A stretch of 64,000 nucleotides of DNA from Thioalkalivibrio sp. ALJ21 (GCF_000378605.1 NZ_KB905157.1:1-64000), one strand, 5' to 3'. Positions 22,250-35,487 are shown, numbered from the stretch's first letter. Notes: generated by a model from the sequence alone, not told the origin. Made by a program: numbers and translations.

Positions 22250-23177
22250 ACCCGTACCTGACGAGCAACCTGCCTGGCGGCGCTGGCTGGAGCGCGCGAA
22301 GACGCGCCTGTGGCCGCGCCGCGATCCCGCTACCCGGCCCGAATTGATCGAGACGCTGCGCGATGCGCACGGTCGCGAGCTGGTCGACCCCGAGGCCCTG
22401 ACCATGCTCGAGGGCGTGCTCAACGTGGCCGACATGCAGGTGCGCGACATCATGATCCCGCGCGCGCAGATGGAGGTCGTGCGCCGCGACGCGCGTCTGT
22501 CCGAGTTCCTGCCCGACGTGGTCGCCTCTGCCCACTCGCGCCTGCCGGTGGTCGGGGACCACCGCGACGAGGTCGTCGGCGTCCTGCTGGCCAAGGACCT
22601 GCTGCGCTTTTTCGGCGAGCCCGACGATGCCGCCTTCGACATGCAGGAGATCCTGCGCCCGGCCGTGTTCGTGCCGGAGAGCAAGCGCCTGAACGTGCTG
22701 CTGAAGGAGTTCCGCCTGAGCCGCAACCACATGGCGATCGTGGTGGACGAGTACGGTGGCGTGGCCGGGCTGGTGACCATCGAGGACGTGCTGGAGCAGA
22801 TCGTCGGCGAGATCGAGGACGAGCACGATGTCGAGGACTACCTGACCCAGATCATGCAACACCCCGGCGGGCGCTACACCATCAAGGCGCTGACGCCGAT
22901 GGAGGAGTTCAACGCCTACTTCCAGACTGCCTACAGCGAGGATGACTTCGACACCATTGGCGGACTGGTACTGTCGCACTTTGGCCATGTGCCGCGCCGC
23001 GGCGAGCAGATCGTGATCGACGGGATGCGCTTTCGCGTGCTGCGCGCGGACAACCGCCGCCTGCATCTGCTGGAGATGCGCCTGCCGGAGCCCGACGTGG
23101 CCCCGGCCTCGGATGACCCGGGCCAGACCTTCGAGGGCCAGCCGGCCGACGGCGGCGGCGAGCACAAGGGGGGCTGA
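22242..23177 (+). CDS. ybeX: CorC-like CBS-domain protein (YbeX)
   Basis: The protein has 311 aa from ATG 22242; a GTG 36 nt upstream is also in frame. The order is a cytosolic N-terminus, two CBS domains (about residues 60-180; [17 protein letters not shown] and [20 protein letters not shown]) and a CorC_HlyC domain (about 200-290). Family members are linked to Mg/Co efflux and ribosome health. It has no membrane segments. It overlaps ybeY by 8 nt and lnt by one base. Confidence 0.92.
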   Translation: MPEPVPDEQPAWRRWLERAKTRLWPRRDPATRPELIETLRDAHGRELVDPEALTMLEGVLNVADMQVRDIMIPRAQMEVVRRDARLSEFLPDVVASAHSRLPVVGDHRDEVVGVLLAKDLLRFFGEPDDAAFDMQEILRPAVFVPESKRLNVLLKEFRLSRNHMAIVVDEYGGVAGLVTIEDVLEQIVGEIEDEHDVEDYLTQIMQHPGGRYTIKALTPMEEFNAYFQTAYSEDDFDTIGGLVLSHFGHVPRRGEQIVIDGMRFRVLRADNRRLHLLEMRLPEPDVAPASDDPGQTFEGQPADGGGEHKGG

Positions 23178-24679
23178 TGCAGCCACTGGCCGAGCGTCTG
23201 CCCGCCTGGGTCATCGCGGTGCTGGCCCTGGTCGCCGGGGCGGGGGCGACCCTCGCCTTTGCCCCGGTCGGCTGGTTTCTGGCCGCGCCCCTGGGCCTGG
23301 CCGTCTGGTTCGGCCTGCTGATCGGTGCACCGACACGGCAGGCCGCCTGGACCGGCTATGCCTTCGGGCTCGGGTTCTTCGGGACCGGGGTGACCTGGAT
23401 CTTCAACAGCCTGCTGGTGTTCGGGCAGGCCCCCCTGGTGGTGGCCTCGTTCATCACCGTGCTCTTCGTGCTGGTAATGGCCCTTTATCCGGCCCTGCTC
23501 GCGGCGCTGGCCGCCCGTTTTCTGCCGCTGACGCGACCGGCCGGTCTGCTGGCCCTGGCCGGGGGTGTGGTGTTGATGGAGCTGGCCCGCTCCTGGCTGT
23601 TCTCGGGCTTTCCCTGGCTGTTGTTCGGGCACACGGTGCTGGACACCCCGCTGCAGGGCTGGCTGCCCCTGGCCGGGGAGCTGGGCGCCGGCCTGATGGT
23701 CGCGTTGCTGGCCGTGGCCGTGGTCAGCGTATTTCTGCCGGGGAAGCGCTGGCTGGGAGCAGGGTTGGCCGTCACCGTGGTGATCGCATCGCTGGCACTG
23801 GGGCTCGTGCGCTGGGTGGAGCCCACCGGCGAGGAGATCCCGGTTGCGATGGTGCAGGGCAACATCGACCAGGCCCGCAAGTGGGCCCCGGATGGCATCG
23901 AGCATTCGCTGGACATCTACCGGGAGCTGACCCGCGAGGCCGTCGGGGACGCCCTGATCGTCTGGCCGGAGACCGCGATCCCGGCGTTCTACACCGAGGT
24001 GCATGATCCCCTGGAAGGCATTGCGAGCGAGCTGGCCGAGGCCGGTGGCGAGCTGGTGGTCGGTATCTTCGACTACGAGGCCGAGGGGCGGGATGTCTTC
24101 AACTCGGTGGTGCATGTCGGCAGTGGCGCGGGCTACAACAAGCGTCAGCTGGTGCCCTTTGGCGAGTACATCCCGCTGCGCGACCGCCTGGCCTGGCTGG
24201 ACCGGCTGCTGCAGATCCCGATGTCGGATCTCTCCGCGGGTACGGGCGATGGCCGCATGGAGATGGCCGGGACGACCGCTGGGGTCAGTATCTGCTACGA
24301 GTCCGCCTATGCCCGCCACATCCGCGCGGCACTGCCGGAGGCCGGATTCCTGGTCAACGTCTCCAACGACGCCTGGTTTGGCGACAGCCTGGCCCCGGCC
24401 CAGCACCTGCAGATCGCCCGGGTGCGGGCGGTGGAGACCGGGCGTCCGATGGTGCGCTCGACCAACACCGGAATCTCGGCGCTGATCGATGCCGATGGCC
24501 GTATCCTGGAGCGTTCGGGGCTTTTCACCCGCGAGGTGGTCCGCGGGACGCTGGAGCCGCGCACCGGGCTGACCCCCGCCGCCGCGCTGGGTGAGGGCCC
24601 GGCGGTGCTGGCCGCGCTGGTACTGGTGGTGCTGGGTGCGGCGGTGGGTCGCCGCCGCACTCCGTCACCGTCGGTGTGA
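23177..24679 (+). CDS. lnt: Apolipoprotein N-acyltransferase
   Basis: This 500-aa inner-membrane enzyme adds the third acyl chain to lipoproteins. About six N-terminal hydrophobic segments are followed by a periplasmic nitrilase domain (residues about 215-480). The catalytic triad is visible as Glu in IVWPETAIPAF, Lys in GYNKRQLVPFGEYIP and Cys in GVSICYESAY. Substrates in this window could include LptE, the M48 protease, the GDSL lipoprotein and perhaps the Spy-like protein. Confidence 0.96.
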   Translation: MQPLAERLPAWVIAVLALVAGAGATLAFAPVGWFLAAPLGLAVWFGLLIGAPTRQAAWTGYAFGLGFFGTGVTWIFNSLLVFGQAPLVVASFITVLFVLVMALYPALLAALAARFLPLTRPAGLLALAGGVVLMELARSWLFSGFPWLLFGHTVLDTPLQGWLPLAGELGAGLMVALLAVAVVSVFLPGKRWLGAGLAVTVVIASLALGLVRWVEPTGEEIPVAMVQGNIDQARKWAPDGIEHSLDIYRELTREAVGDALIVWPETAIPAFYTEVHDPLEGIASELAEAGGELVVGIFDYEAEGRDVFNSVVHVGSGAGYNKRQLVPFGEYIPLRDRLAWLDRLLQIPMSDLSAGTGDGRMEMAGTTAGVSICYESAYARHIRAALPEAGFLVNVSNDAWFGDSLAPAQHLQIARVRAVETGRPMVRSTNTGISALIDADGRILERSGLFTREVVRGTLEPRTGLTPAAALGEGPAVLAALVLVVLGAAVGRRRTPSPSV

Positions 24680-24685
24680 CGGCCC

Positions 24686-25231
24686 TTAGGCCTCCGCGGC
24701 CTCGGGGCCGCCCGGGCCGCGGCGGAAGGTCGTATTGTGGCAGTTGGAGCAGGGCGGGATGCGCGCGACCTTGGTCATGTGCAGCGCGTGGCCGCACTTC
24801 TTGCACAACAGCTCGCCGGGGCCGGTGATCTCGCCGGTGTGCCATTCGCCCATCACCTGGGCGCGGGCGGTTAGCTCGGTGATCTCGATGCGGGTCCTGT
24901 CGGCGATGCGCTCCAGCGCATTGAGAACGCTGGCCTCGATCAGCCCGAGATCGATCCGCAGCCAGCCGCGCCAGTCCTCGCTGCGGCTGTCCAGGTAGGC
25001 CCCCAGGTCCTGCAGGTCGCGGCGCAGATAGTCCATGACCTCGTGCGCCTCCTCGCGCGTGAGGTCGCTGGCCTTCTGTACGCGGTCGCGGGCGTTTTCC
25101 AGTGTCTCGGTGATTGCCTTGCTGGTCTTGTCTTCCAGCTTCTCGAGGTCCTCGGTGACCTCGTGCAGCATCCGGTGGTAGGCGCTGCTCAACCGGTTCT
25201 CGCGTTCCTCTTCACTGCGTTCTTCGCTCAT
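24686..25231 (-). CDS. Zinc-ribbon protein of the YbeL/DUF1451 family
   Basis: The protein has 181 aa. The N-terminal 115 residues are charged and largely helical (coiled-coil-like). The C-terminal 35 residues carry CKKC and CSNC pairs of a zinc ribbon. E. coli YbeL lies beside leuS as well. The function is unknown. It is downstream of the DUF2189 gene on the same strand, from which a 12-bp hairpin separates it; GGAGG precedes the ATG. Confidence 0.85.
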   Translation of the reverse strand: MSEERSEEERENRLSSAYHRMLHEVTEDLEKLEDKTSKAITETLENARDRVQKASDLTREEAHEVMDYLRRDLQDLGAYLDSRSEDWRGWLRIDLGLIEASVLNALERIADRTRIEITELTARAQVMGEWHTGEITGPGELLCKKCGHALHMTKVARIPPCSNCHNTTFRRGPGGPEAAEA

Positions 25232-25249
25232 CGATTCCTCCGTCGATTG

Positions 25250-25277
25250 CTGGGGAGGGGCGGACGCCCCTCCCCAG
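25250..25277 (-). terminator. 12-bp hairpin between two minus-strand genes
   Basis: CTGGGGAGGGGC (25250-25261) pairs perfectly with 25266-25277 around a 4-nt loop. It begins 13 nt after the DUF2189 stop and ends 18 nt before the DUF1451 start (minus direction). There is no T-run on that strand, so it may be an attenuator or an mRNA stability element rather than a full terminator. Confidence 0.5.
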
Positions 25278-25290
25278 GATTAGAGCCTTT

Positions 25291-26145
25291 TTACGCAGTT
25301 TCGACCAGATCCCGGTAGCCGTGCCACATCGCAAAGCCGAGCCACGGGAAGATCACGATCAGTGCCAGCAGGGCCGTGGCCACCGAGATTGCGAACAGGG
25401 CGGTAATGATCAGCCCCCACAGGATCAGCGTGCCCCGGTTGTGGCTGAAGGCCTTCAGGCTCATCCCGATCGCGTCAATCAGCGTGGTCTGCGGGGCCTC
25501 CTCGCGGGCACGATGATCGATCATGGCGGGCAAGGTGACGAGGCTCAGCACGAAGACAATGAGCCCGAACACCACGGCGGCCACAATCACCCCGATCAGG
25601 GAGATAATCCCGGAGCCCGTGGTCAGCATGGTGCCCACCAGGTGATGCAGCTGCCCGGTCACGCCCAGTTCGCCGATATTCAGCACGGCGATCCACATCC
25701 AGACAAAGCTCGCCCAGATGACGAAGATCAGGGCCAGGAGCAGGGCGAACACCCAGACCGAGCCTCCCAGATGGGTAAGCCATCCCAGCCCTGCACCCGT
25801 GGAATGCCCCTGTTCGCGTTCCATCGCCAGGTAGTTCACGCCGACGGCGAGTACTGGCCCCAGAAACAGGAAACCGGCCAGGAAGGAAAAGGCCATCCAG
25901 GGCTGGTTCCATGACATTCCCAGCAGCACCAGGCCGACGATCGCGATGACCAGGCCGTGTATCAGGGCCACGGGGGTTTTCCAGAGGTCTCGCCAGCCCT
26001 TGCCCAGCCAGGTCCCGAGATGGTCGGGTTCCACCGTGCGTATCGCGGGACTCTCGGTCTCGGGTGTGTGTTCCCTTTCGACTTCGCCCAGATCTTCGGG
26101 GTAGGCGCGTTTTACAACGGGGATTTCGTCCTTTTCCTCACTCAT
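25291..26145 (-). CDS. DUF2189 integral membrane protein
   Basis: The protein has 284 aa. A 70-residue acidic cytosolic N-terminus (MSEEKDEIPVVKRAYPEDLG) is followed by six hydrophobic segments, with the C-terminus WLGFAMWHGYRDLVETA typical of DUF2189. AAGGAGTTGAGGAC before the ATG sets the start; longer in-frame options are rejected. Its role is unknown. It is divergent from leuS. Confidence 0.85.
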   Translation of the reverse strand: MSEEKDEIPVVKRAYPEDLGEVEREHTPETESPAIRTVEPDHLGTWLGKGWRDLWKTPVALIHGLVIAIVGLVLLGMSWNQPWMAFSFLAGFLFLGPVLAVGVNYLAMEREQGHSTGAGLGWLTHLGGSVWVFALLLALIFVIWASFVWMWIAVLNIGELGVTGQLHHLVGTMLTTGSGIISLIGVIVAAVVFGLIVFVLSLVTLPAMIDHRAREEAPQTTLIDAIGMSLKAFSHNRGTLILWGLIITALFAISVATALLALIVIFPWLGFAMWHGYRDLVETA

Positions 26146-26226
26146 GTCCTCAACTCCTTGGGACTTTTTTCGTGGGCTCACTGATTCCGTCCGTCGTGAT
26201 GCGCAGTGGTTCCGGTCATTTTTTGA

Positions 26227-29506
<3,280 letters not shown>

Positions 29507-29507
<1 letters not shown>

Positions 29508-30544
29508 TGGCCCAGGATCTCGCCCGCCTGGAACAGGATCTGGCGCGCGGCGTGGCGCCGATCTACCTGCTGCTGGCCGAGGAGCCATTGCAGGCGATTG
29601 AGGCGGCCGACGCGATCCGTGCGGCGGCCCGCGACCAGGGCTTTCTGGAACGGACCGTGCTGGATATGACCGCGCAGTCCGACTGGGCGCCGTTCGAGTC
29701 CGCGATCCGCGACCGGTCCCTGTTCGCCGAGCGCAGCGTGCTGGACCTGCGCCTGGCCACCGGCAAACCGGGCAAGGTGGGCGGCGACCACCTGAAGGCC
29801 TATGCGGCCGAGCCCCAGGATGACCTCGTGCTGCTGTTGCAGCTCCCGCGGCCGGATCGGGACATGCGCCGGGCGGCCTGGTTCAAGGCGCTGGAGAACC
29901 GCGCGGTGGTGCTCCACGCGCGTCCGATCCCGCCATCCCAGCTGGGTCCGTGGGTCCGCGCTCGCCTGCAGCGCCACGGCCTGAAGATTACGGAGCCGGC
30001 GCTGGCGCTGCTGGTCTCGCGCATCGAGGGCAATCTGCTGGCCGCGCGCCAGGAGATCGAGAAGCTGGCGCTGGCGGGCGTGACCGACATCGACGAGGCC
30101 GTGCTGGCGGAGGCCACCACCGACGCCGCGCGCTTCGAGCTGTTTGCACTGGCCCCGACGGCACTGCGCGGCGATGCCCGCCATGCTCTGCGCATGCTGG
30201 AGGGGCTGCTCGACGAGGGGCAGCCGGAGCCCCTGATTCTCTGGGCGCTGGCGCGCGAATGCCGCCTGCTGGTGCAGGCGATGGAACGCAAGGCGGCCGG
30301 GGCACCGGATCGCGAGGCCTTTCAGGGCAGCTTCGGGGACGGTCAGAAGGCCCTGCGCCAGGCGATGTCGCGGCTGAGCCTGCCGGCGGCGCGTGGCTTG
30401 CTGGGCGAGGCCGCGCGTGTGGATCGGGTCATCAAGGGTCAGGAAAACGGCAACGCGCGGCAGGGGTTGCTAGACTTGGTGGCCCGTATGGCGGGACGCC
30501 GGTTGTCCCGGCCATTGCCCGCACTGAACACCGAACGAGTCTGA
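29507..30544 (+). CDS. holA: DNA polymerase III delta subunit
   Basis: This 345-aa clamp-loader subunit opens the beta clamp. The N-terminal module has [20 protein letters not shown] and the middle [19 protein letters not shown]; both are family features. ATG 29507 overlaps the lptE stop (TGATG). leuS-lptE-holA is the conserved order. The chi subunit gene holC is also in this window (45332-45751). Confidence 0.94.
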
Positions 30545-30548
30545 TTGC

Positions 30549-31853
30549 ATGAACGCTGCCGTACACCCGACCGAATCCGCTGCCGCCGACGTGATCGCCC
30601 AGGTCGAAGCCCTGGGGCGCGCCGCTCGCGTGGCCTCGCGGCGCATGGCCGAGGCCGAGCCGGGCGCGAAGAACGCGGCACTGCACGCGATCGCCGAGGG
30701 TATCGCCGCGCGGCGTGCGGAGCTGGTGGAGGCCAACGGCCGCGATCTGGAGGCCGGGCGCGCGCGCGGCCTGGACGCCGCGATGCTGGACCGCCTGGCG
30801 CTGACCGACGCGCGCATCGACACCATGATCGAGGGCTGTCGCCAGGTGGCCGGGCTGCCCGATCCGGTGGGCACCATCACCGACATGGCCTATCAGCCGA
30901 GCGGCATCCAGGTGGGTCAAATGCGTGTGCCGCTGGGCGTGATCGGCATCATCTACGAGTCGCGTCCGAACGTGACCATCGACGCCGCCGCCCTGTGCCT
31001 GAAGTCCGGCAATGCCGCGATCCTGCGCGGCGGCTCCGAGGCCCTGCACTCGAATCAGGCCCTGGCCGCGATCATCCAGGCCGGGCTGGAGCAGGCCGGG
31101 CTGCCGCGCGAGGCGGTGCAGGTGGTGCCGACCACCGACCGCGCGGCGGTGGGCGCGCTACTGCGCATGCCGCAGTACGTGGACGTGATCGTCCCGCGCG
31201 GTGGCAAGGGCCTGATCGAGCGTGTCAGCAACGAGTCGCAGATCCCGGTGATCAAGCACCTGGATGGTGTCTGCCACGTGTACGTGGATGGCGGGGCCGA
31301 TCTCGACAAGGCGCTGGCCGTGGCGGTGAACGCCAAGACCCAGCGCTACGGCACCTGCAACACCATGGAGACGCTGCTGGTGCACGCGGATCAGGCCGAG
31401 GCCTTCCTGCCGCGCCTGGCGACGGCCCTGGGCGAGCACCAGGTGAGCCTGCGTGGCTGTGCGCGTACCCGGGCCATCCTCGCCGACAGCGGGGCGGACA
31501 TCGCCGAGGCCACCGAGGACGACTGGGTGGCCGAATACCTGGGCCCGATCCTCGCGATCCGCGTGGTCGACGACCTGGACGCGGCGATCGACCACATCAA
31601 TACGTACGGTTCGCATCACACCGACAGCATCGTGACCGAGGACTATACCCGGGCCCGGCGCTTCCTGCGTGCGGTGGACTCCAGCTCGGTGATGGTGAAT
31701 GCCTCCACCCGCTTCGCCGATGGCTTCGAGTACGGCCTGGGCGCGGAGATCGGTATCTCCACCGACAAGCTGCACGCCCGTGGCCCGGTGGGCCTGCACG
31801 GCCTGACCACCCTCAAGTACGTGGTGTTCGGCGACGGTCATGTGCGTAGCTAG
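30549..31853 (+). CDS. proA: Gamma-glutamyl phosphate reductase
   Basis: The protein has 434 aa. It performs the second step of proline synthesis, reducing gamma-glutamyl phosphate with NADPH. The catalytic cysteine is in [12 protein letters not shown] (about Cys270); [20 protein letters not shown] and [14 protein letters not shown] mark the fold. It stands between holA and nadD; proB is not in the window. In halophiles proline can serve as a compatible solute, which is only context. Confidence 0.97.
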   Translation: MNAAVHPTESAAADVIAQVEALGRAARVASRRMAEAEPGAKNAALHAIAEGIAARRAELVEANGRDLEAGRARGLDAAMLDRLALTDARIDTMIEGCRQVAGLPDPVGTITDMAYQPSGIQVGQMRVPLGVIGIIYESRPNVTIDAAALCLKSGNAAILRGGSEALHSNQALAAIIQAGLEQAGLPREAVQVVPTTDRAAVGALLRMPQYVDVIVPRGGKGLIERVSNESQIPVIKHLDGVCHVYVDGGADLDKALAVAVNAKTQRYGTCNTMETLLVHADQAEAFLPRLATALGEHQVSLRGCARTRAILADSGADIAEATEDDWVAEYLGPILAIRVVDDLDAAIDHINTYGSHHTDSIVTEDYTRARRFLRAVDSSSVMVNASTRFADGFEYGLGAEIGISTDKLHARGPVGLHGLTTLKYVVFGDGHVRS

Positions 31854-31886
31854 GGGCCCGACGGGTTTGGGGCTGATCTGCTGCGC

Positions 31887-31908
31887 GCGATTGAACCGGC
31901 GTCTCCCT
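31887..31908 (+). repeat. Possible solo end of the structured element
   Basis: These 22 bases match the right end of element copy B (58397-58418) at 19 positions and end in the same GCGTCTCCCT. They lie in the 69-nt spacer between proA and nadD. No partner arm or interior is present, so this would be a decayed remnant; chance similarity cannot be excluded. Confidence 0.35.
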
Positions 31909-31922
31909 GGGGCGATTCCCGC

Positions 31923-32573
31923 GTGATCGGGGTTCTCGGCGGCACCTTCGACCCGATCCACTTCGGCCACCTGCGGCCCGCGCTGGAGATTCAGCAGCAC
32001 CTGGGGCTGGAACGGGTGCATTTCATCCCCTGTCACGTGCCGCCGCATCGTACGAGTCCGGGTACCGGCAGCGATGACCGCCTGGCGATGGTGGAGCGGG
32101 CGATCCGCGATGTGCCCGGTTTCGTGGCCGACCGCCGCGAGCTGGACCGCGAAGGGCCCTCCTACACGGTCGATACCCTGCTGAGCTTTCGCGAGGAGCT
32201 GGGATCCGAGGCGCCGCTGGTGCTGATCATGGGCATGGATGCCTTCGCCGGTCTGCCGTCGTGGAACCGCTGGGAACAGCTGTTCGATCTGGCCCATATC
32301 GTGGTCTCGCACCGCCCGGGCAGTCCGGCCTCGCAGGAGCTGGGCGGCTGGCTGGGCAATGCGGCCACGCATGACTCGGCCGCGCTGCGTTCCAGCCCGG
32401 CGGGCCGGGTGTATTTCCAGCCGGTGACGCAGCTCGATATCTCCGCCACGGCCATCCGCGAAGAACTGCTTGCCGGGCGCAGCCCGCGCTTCCTGCTCCC
32501 CGGCGCCGTCAACCGCTACATTCAGGACCACGGCCTGTACCGGGCCGGGGTCCAACGACATCACGGAACCTGA
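31923..32573 (+). CDS. nadD: Nicotinate-nucleotide adenylyltransferase
   Basis: The protein has 216 aa. It converts nicotinate mononucleotide and ATP to deamido-NAD. The GTG start at 31923 gives MIGVLGGTFDPIHFGHLRPA, which holds the nucleotidyltransferase motif (H)xGH. The second motif is ISATAIREEL near the C-terminus. The frame is open upstream, but the family N-terminus fits the GTG. rsfS follows after 7 nt. Confidence 0.95.
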   Translation: MIGVLGGTFDPIHFGHLRPALEIQQHLGLERVHFIPCHVPPHRTSPGTGSDDRLAMVERAIRDVPGFVADRRELDREGPSYTVDTLLSFREELGSEAPLVLIMGMDAFAGLPSWNRWEQLFDLAHIVVSHRPGSPASQELGGWLGNAATHDSAALRSSPAGRVYFQPVTQLDISATAIREELLAGRSPRFLLPGAVNRYIQDHGLYRAGVQRHHGT

Positions 32574-32580
32574 TCGATAC

Positions 32581-32973
32581 ATGAACAGCGAACAACTGCT
32601 TGAACTCGTGACCACCGCGCTGGAAGACATCAAGGCGCAGAACATTCGCACTATCGATGTGCGTGGCAAGACCACACTGGCCGACTTCATGGTGATCGCC
32701 TCCGGGACCTCCGGGCGGCATGTGCAGTCGGCGGCCGAATCGGTCGCACTCGAGGCGAAGAAGGCCGGCATCCAGCCGTTGGGGGTCGAGGGCCAGGAGA
32801 GCCAGGAGTGGGTGCTGGTGGACCTGAACGACGTGATCGTCCACGTGATGCTCCCGGAGACCCGCGACTTCTACAACCTGGAAAAGCTCTGGCTGGCCGA
32901 GGAGGCCGCGGATACCGAAAAGGCCGCCCCGGAGGACCCCAGCCTGGAACGCGTCCGCCGCCTGCGCGGCTGA
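32581..32973 (+). CDS. rsfS: Ribosomal silencing factor RsfS
   Basis: The protein has 130 aa. RsfS binds L14 (rplN, 5543) and blocks subunit joining when nutrients are scarce. The core DFMVIASGTSGRHVQSAAES and DVIVHVMLPETRDFYNLEKL are characteristic. The last 20 residues are an acidic-basic tail. It sits in the conserved nadD-rsfS-rlmH order. Confidence 0.95.
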   Translation: MNSEQLLELVTTALEDIKAQNIRTIDVRGKTTLADFMVIASGTSGRHVQSAAESVALEAKKAGIQPLGVEGQESQEWVLVDLNDVIVHVMLPETRDFYNLEKLWLAEEAADTEKAAPEDPSLERVRRLRG

Positions 32974-32988
32974 CCGGGCCGCGCCGCC

Positions 32989-33459
32989 ATGCGCCTGGAC
33001 CTGATCGCGATCGGCAAGCGCATGCCCGACTGGGTGGCGGCCGGTTTCGACGAATATGCCGGTCGCCTGCCGCGCGAGCTGAACCTGAACCTGCAGGTCC
33101 TGGCCGGTCCCTCCGGGGCCAAGTCCATGGATACGGCCACGCTGCTGCGGCGCGAGGGCGAGATCCTGCTGAAGGCCATACCCGAGGGCGCCCGCGTGAT
33201 TCTGCTGGACGAGCGCGGCAAGGGTGTGGACACCAAGGGCGTCGCGCGGCGTCTGGCGGACTGGCAGCAGGACGGGCGCGATATCGCACTGGTGATCGGT
33301 GGGGCCGCGGGGCTGGATGAGGCCGTGCGCGCCCGCGCGGAATGGGCCTGGTCGCTGTCGCCGCTGACCTTCCCGCACATGCTGGTGCGGGTGCTGGTCG
33401 CCGAGCAGATCTACCGTGCCTGGTCGCTGCTGAACAACCACCCCTACCATCGCGCGTGA
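32989..33459 (+). CDS. rlmH: 23S rRNA pseudouridine-1915 N3-methyltransferase
   Basis: This 156-aa SPOUT methyltransferase has the knot region VIGGAAGLDEAVRARAEWAW and the C-terminal SLLNNHPYHRA. It modifies helix 69 at the subunit interface. Its TGA overlaps the GTG start of maf. In E. coli mrdA follows instead; here maf takes that place. Confidence 0.95.
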   Translation: MRLDLIAIGKRMPDWVAAGFDEYAGRLPRELNLNLQVLAGPSGAKSMDTATLLRREGEILLKAIPEGARVILLDERGKGVDTKGVARRLADWQQDGRDIALVIGGAAGLDEAVRARAEWAWSLSPLTFPHMLVRVLVAEQIYRAWSLLNNHPYHRA

Positions 33460-34052
33460 CGCCCGTGTCGCACCCGCTGCTGCTGGCCTCCGCATCCCCG
33501 CGCCGTCGCGAACTGCTGGAGCAGATCCAGCTCGCCTTCGAGGTGGCCCCGATGGATGTGGACGAGACCCCGCGGCCGGGCGAGTCACCAGAGGCGCTGG
33601 TCGAGCGCCTCGCCATCGCCAAGGCGGAGGCGGCCCTCGAACGCAGCGCCCCGGGGCAGTGGGTGCTGGCCGCGGATACCCTGGTCGCGGCGGGCGACGA
33701 GGCCCTGGGAAAGCCCGAGGATTTCGCCGATGCGGCGGCTATGCTGCAACGCCTCTCCGGCAGGGAGCACCGGGTGGTGTCCGGCATGGCCTTGTGTCGG
33801 CCCGGTGAATCCATGCGGGCATGCACTGTGACGACCCGCGTGCGCATGCGGCCGCTGACGCCATCCGACATCGAGCACTATTGGGCGACGGGCGAGCCGC
33901 GCGGCAAGGCCGGGGCCTATGCGATCCAGGGGCGCGGTGCCGCCTTTGTCGAGTGGATTGCCGGGTCCTACACCAACGTGGTGGGGCTTCCGCTGTTCGA
34001 ACTGGAGCAGTGGCTGGCGGCGATCCCTGACCCGCCGCCGCGCCGCGCCTGA
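33456..34052 (+). CDS. Maf-type nucleoside triphosphate pyrophosphatase (dTTP/UTP type)
   Basis: The 198 aa start at GTG 33456 (overlapping the rlmH stop); GTG 33465 is an alternative. The signature LASASPRRRELLEQ opens the protein; ADTLVAAGDEALGKP and GKAGAYAIQGRGAAFVEWIA contain the catalytic Asp and the features of the YhdE (dTTP/UTP) subgroup rather than YceF. It sanitises nucleotide pools and may affect septation. Confidence 0.9.
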   Translation: MTPVSHPLLLASASPRRRELLEQIQLAFEVAPMDVDETPRPGESPEALVERLAIAKAEAALERSAPGQWVLAADTLVAAGDEALGKPEDFADAAAMLQRLSGREHRVVSGMALCRPGESMRACTVTTRVRMRPLTPSDIEHYWATGEPRGKAGAYAIQGRGAAFVEWIAGSYTNVVGLPLFELEQWLAAIPDPPPRRA

Positions 34053-34062
34053 TCTGTCCCTT

Positions 34063-35487
34063 TTACTCGATCCCGAGCTTCTTGAGCCGATAGCGCAGCT
34101 GGCGAAAGCTGAGCCCGAGCAGGCGCGCCGCCGCCGTGCGGTTGCCGCCGGTCTGCTGCAGCGCCGTGGCGATGGCCTGGCGTTCCTGCTCGGCCAGGCG
34201 CTGGTCCAGGGCGACGTCGTCCGCCGTTGCCGTCGGTATCTCGCGCCGGGGCGGGGGGGGGACAAAGCCCGGGGCCTCGGCCGATGGCAAGGGTTCGCCA
34301 TGTGCGGAACGGGGCAGGTCAATGCTGTCGGCGTGAATCGTGGGGCCCTCGCTGAGGGTGGCCGCGCGTTCGAGGATGTTCTCCAGTTCGCGCACGTTCC
34401 CCGGGAAGGGATGCCGGGCGAGGACCTCGAGTGCGTCCGGCGCCAGTTCCAGCGGTTCGGTACCCCACTGGTCGCTGATCCGTGCCAGCACGCACTGGGC
34501 CAGCACCGGGATGTCCTCGCGTCGTTCACGTAGCGCAGGGACCTTCAGTTCGATTACGTTCAGGCGGTAGTAGAGGTCCTGGCGGAAGCGCCCCTCGGCC
34601 ACCGCGCGCTCCAGGTCGTGGTGGGTGGCCGACAAAAGGCGCACGTCCACCGGGATCTCGCGCGTGCCCCCGACCGGCTTGATCGCGCGTTCCTGGATCG
34701 CGCGCAGCAGCTTGACCTGCATGGGCAGCGGCAGGTCGGCGACCTCGTCGAGAAACAGCGTGCCGCCGCTGGCGGCCTGGAACAGCCCGGTGTGATCCTG
34801 CGTGGCCCCGGTGAAGGCCCCCTTGCGGTGGCCGAAGAACTCGCTCTCCATCAGCTCGCCGGGGATGGCCCCGCAATTGACCGGCACGAACGGGCGATCA
34901 CTGCGCGGCCCCAGGCGGTGGATCTCGCGTGCCACCAGCTCCTTGCCGGAGCCGGATTCGCCACGGATGAACACTGGCGCCTGGCTGCGCGCCAGCTTCT
35001 GGATGGTCGCGCGCAGGGTCTGCATCGGTGGGGCCTGACCGAGCAGGGGGCTGTCGATGCGGGTGGTTTCGGCGTCCGGGACCGTGCCGGCATTCAGCGC
35101 GCCGGGCAGGTCGGGGGCGGGTTCCATTCGCAGTGCGGTGTCGATCAGCTCGCGCAGCTGCTGCAGGTCCACGGGCTTGCTGACAAAGTCGAATGCACCG
35201 AGCTTCAGGGCCTGGACGGCGGTGTCCACGCTCCCGTGGGCGGTGATCACGGCCACCGGCAGGTCCGGGCGCTGGCCCTGGATGTGGCGCACCAGATCCA
35301 GGCCGTCGCCGTCGGGCAGGCGCATGTCGGTCAGGCAGAGGTCGAAATCCTGCTGGGCGAGCAGTTCGCGCGCCGCGTTCAGGCGTTCGGTCGTGGTGGC
35401 CTCGATCCCCATGCGGGAGAGCGTGATCTCGAGGAGTTCGCAGATGTCCGGTTCGTCGTCCACGACCAGGACGTGGCGAATGCTCAT
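34063..35487 (-). CDS. pilR: Sigma-54-dependent response regulator, PilR-like
   Basis: The protein has 474 aa. The receiver domain (about 1-120) has VVDDE and phospho-acceptor Asp in LTDMRLPDGDG. The AAA+ domain (about 145-385) has Walker A GESGSGKELVAREIH and the sigma-54 contact loop GAFTGA. The C-terminal Fis-type HTH reads NRTAAARLLGLSFRQLRYRL. In Pseudomonas PilR activates pilin transcription. It overlaps pilS by four bases; no pilin gene is in the window. Confidence 0.9.
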   Translation of the reverse strand: MSIRHVLVVDDEPDICELLEITLSRMGIEATTTERLNAARELLAQQDFDLCLTDMRLPDGDGLDLVRHIQGQRPDLPVAVITAHGSVDTAVQALKLGAFDFVSKPVDLQQLRELIDTALRMEPAPDLPGALNAGTVPDAETTRIDSPLLGQAPPMQTLRATIQKLARSQAPVFIRGESGSGKELVAREIHRLGPRSDRPFVPVNCGAIPGELMESEFFGHRKGAFTGATQDHTGLFQAASGGTLFLDEVADLPLPMQVKLLRAIQERAIKPVGGTREIPVDVRLLSATHHDLERAVAEGRFRQDLYYRLNVIELKVPALRERREDIPVLAQCVLARISDQWGTEPLELAPDALEVLARHPFPGNVRELENILERAATLSEGPTIHADSIDLPRSAHGEPLPSAEAPGFVPPPPRREIPTATADDVALDQRLAEQERQAIATALQQTGGNRTAAARLLGLSFRQLRYRLKKLGIE

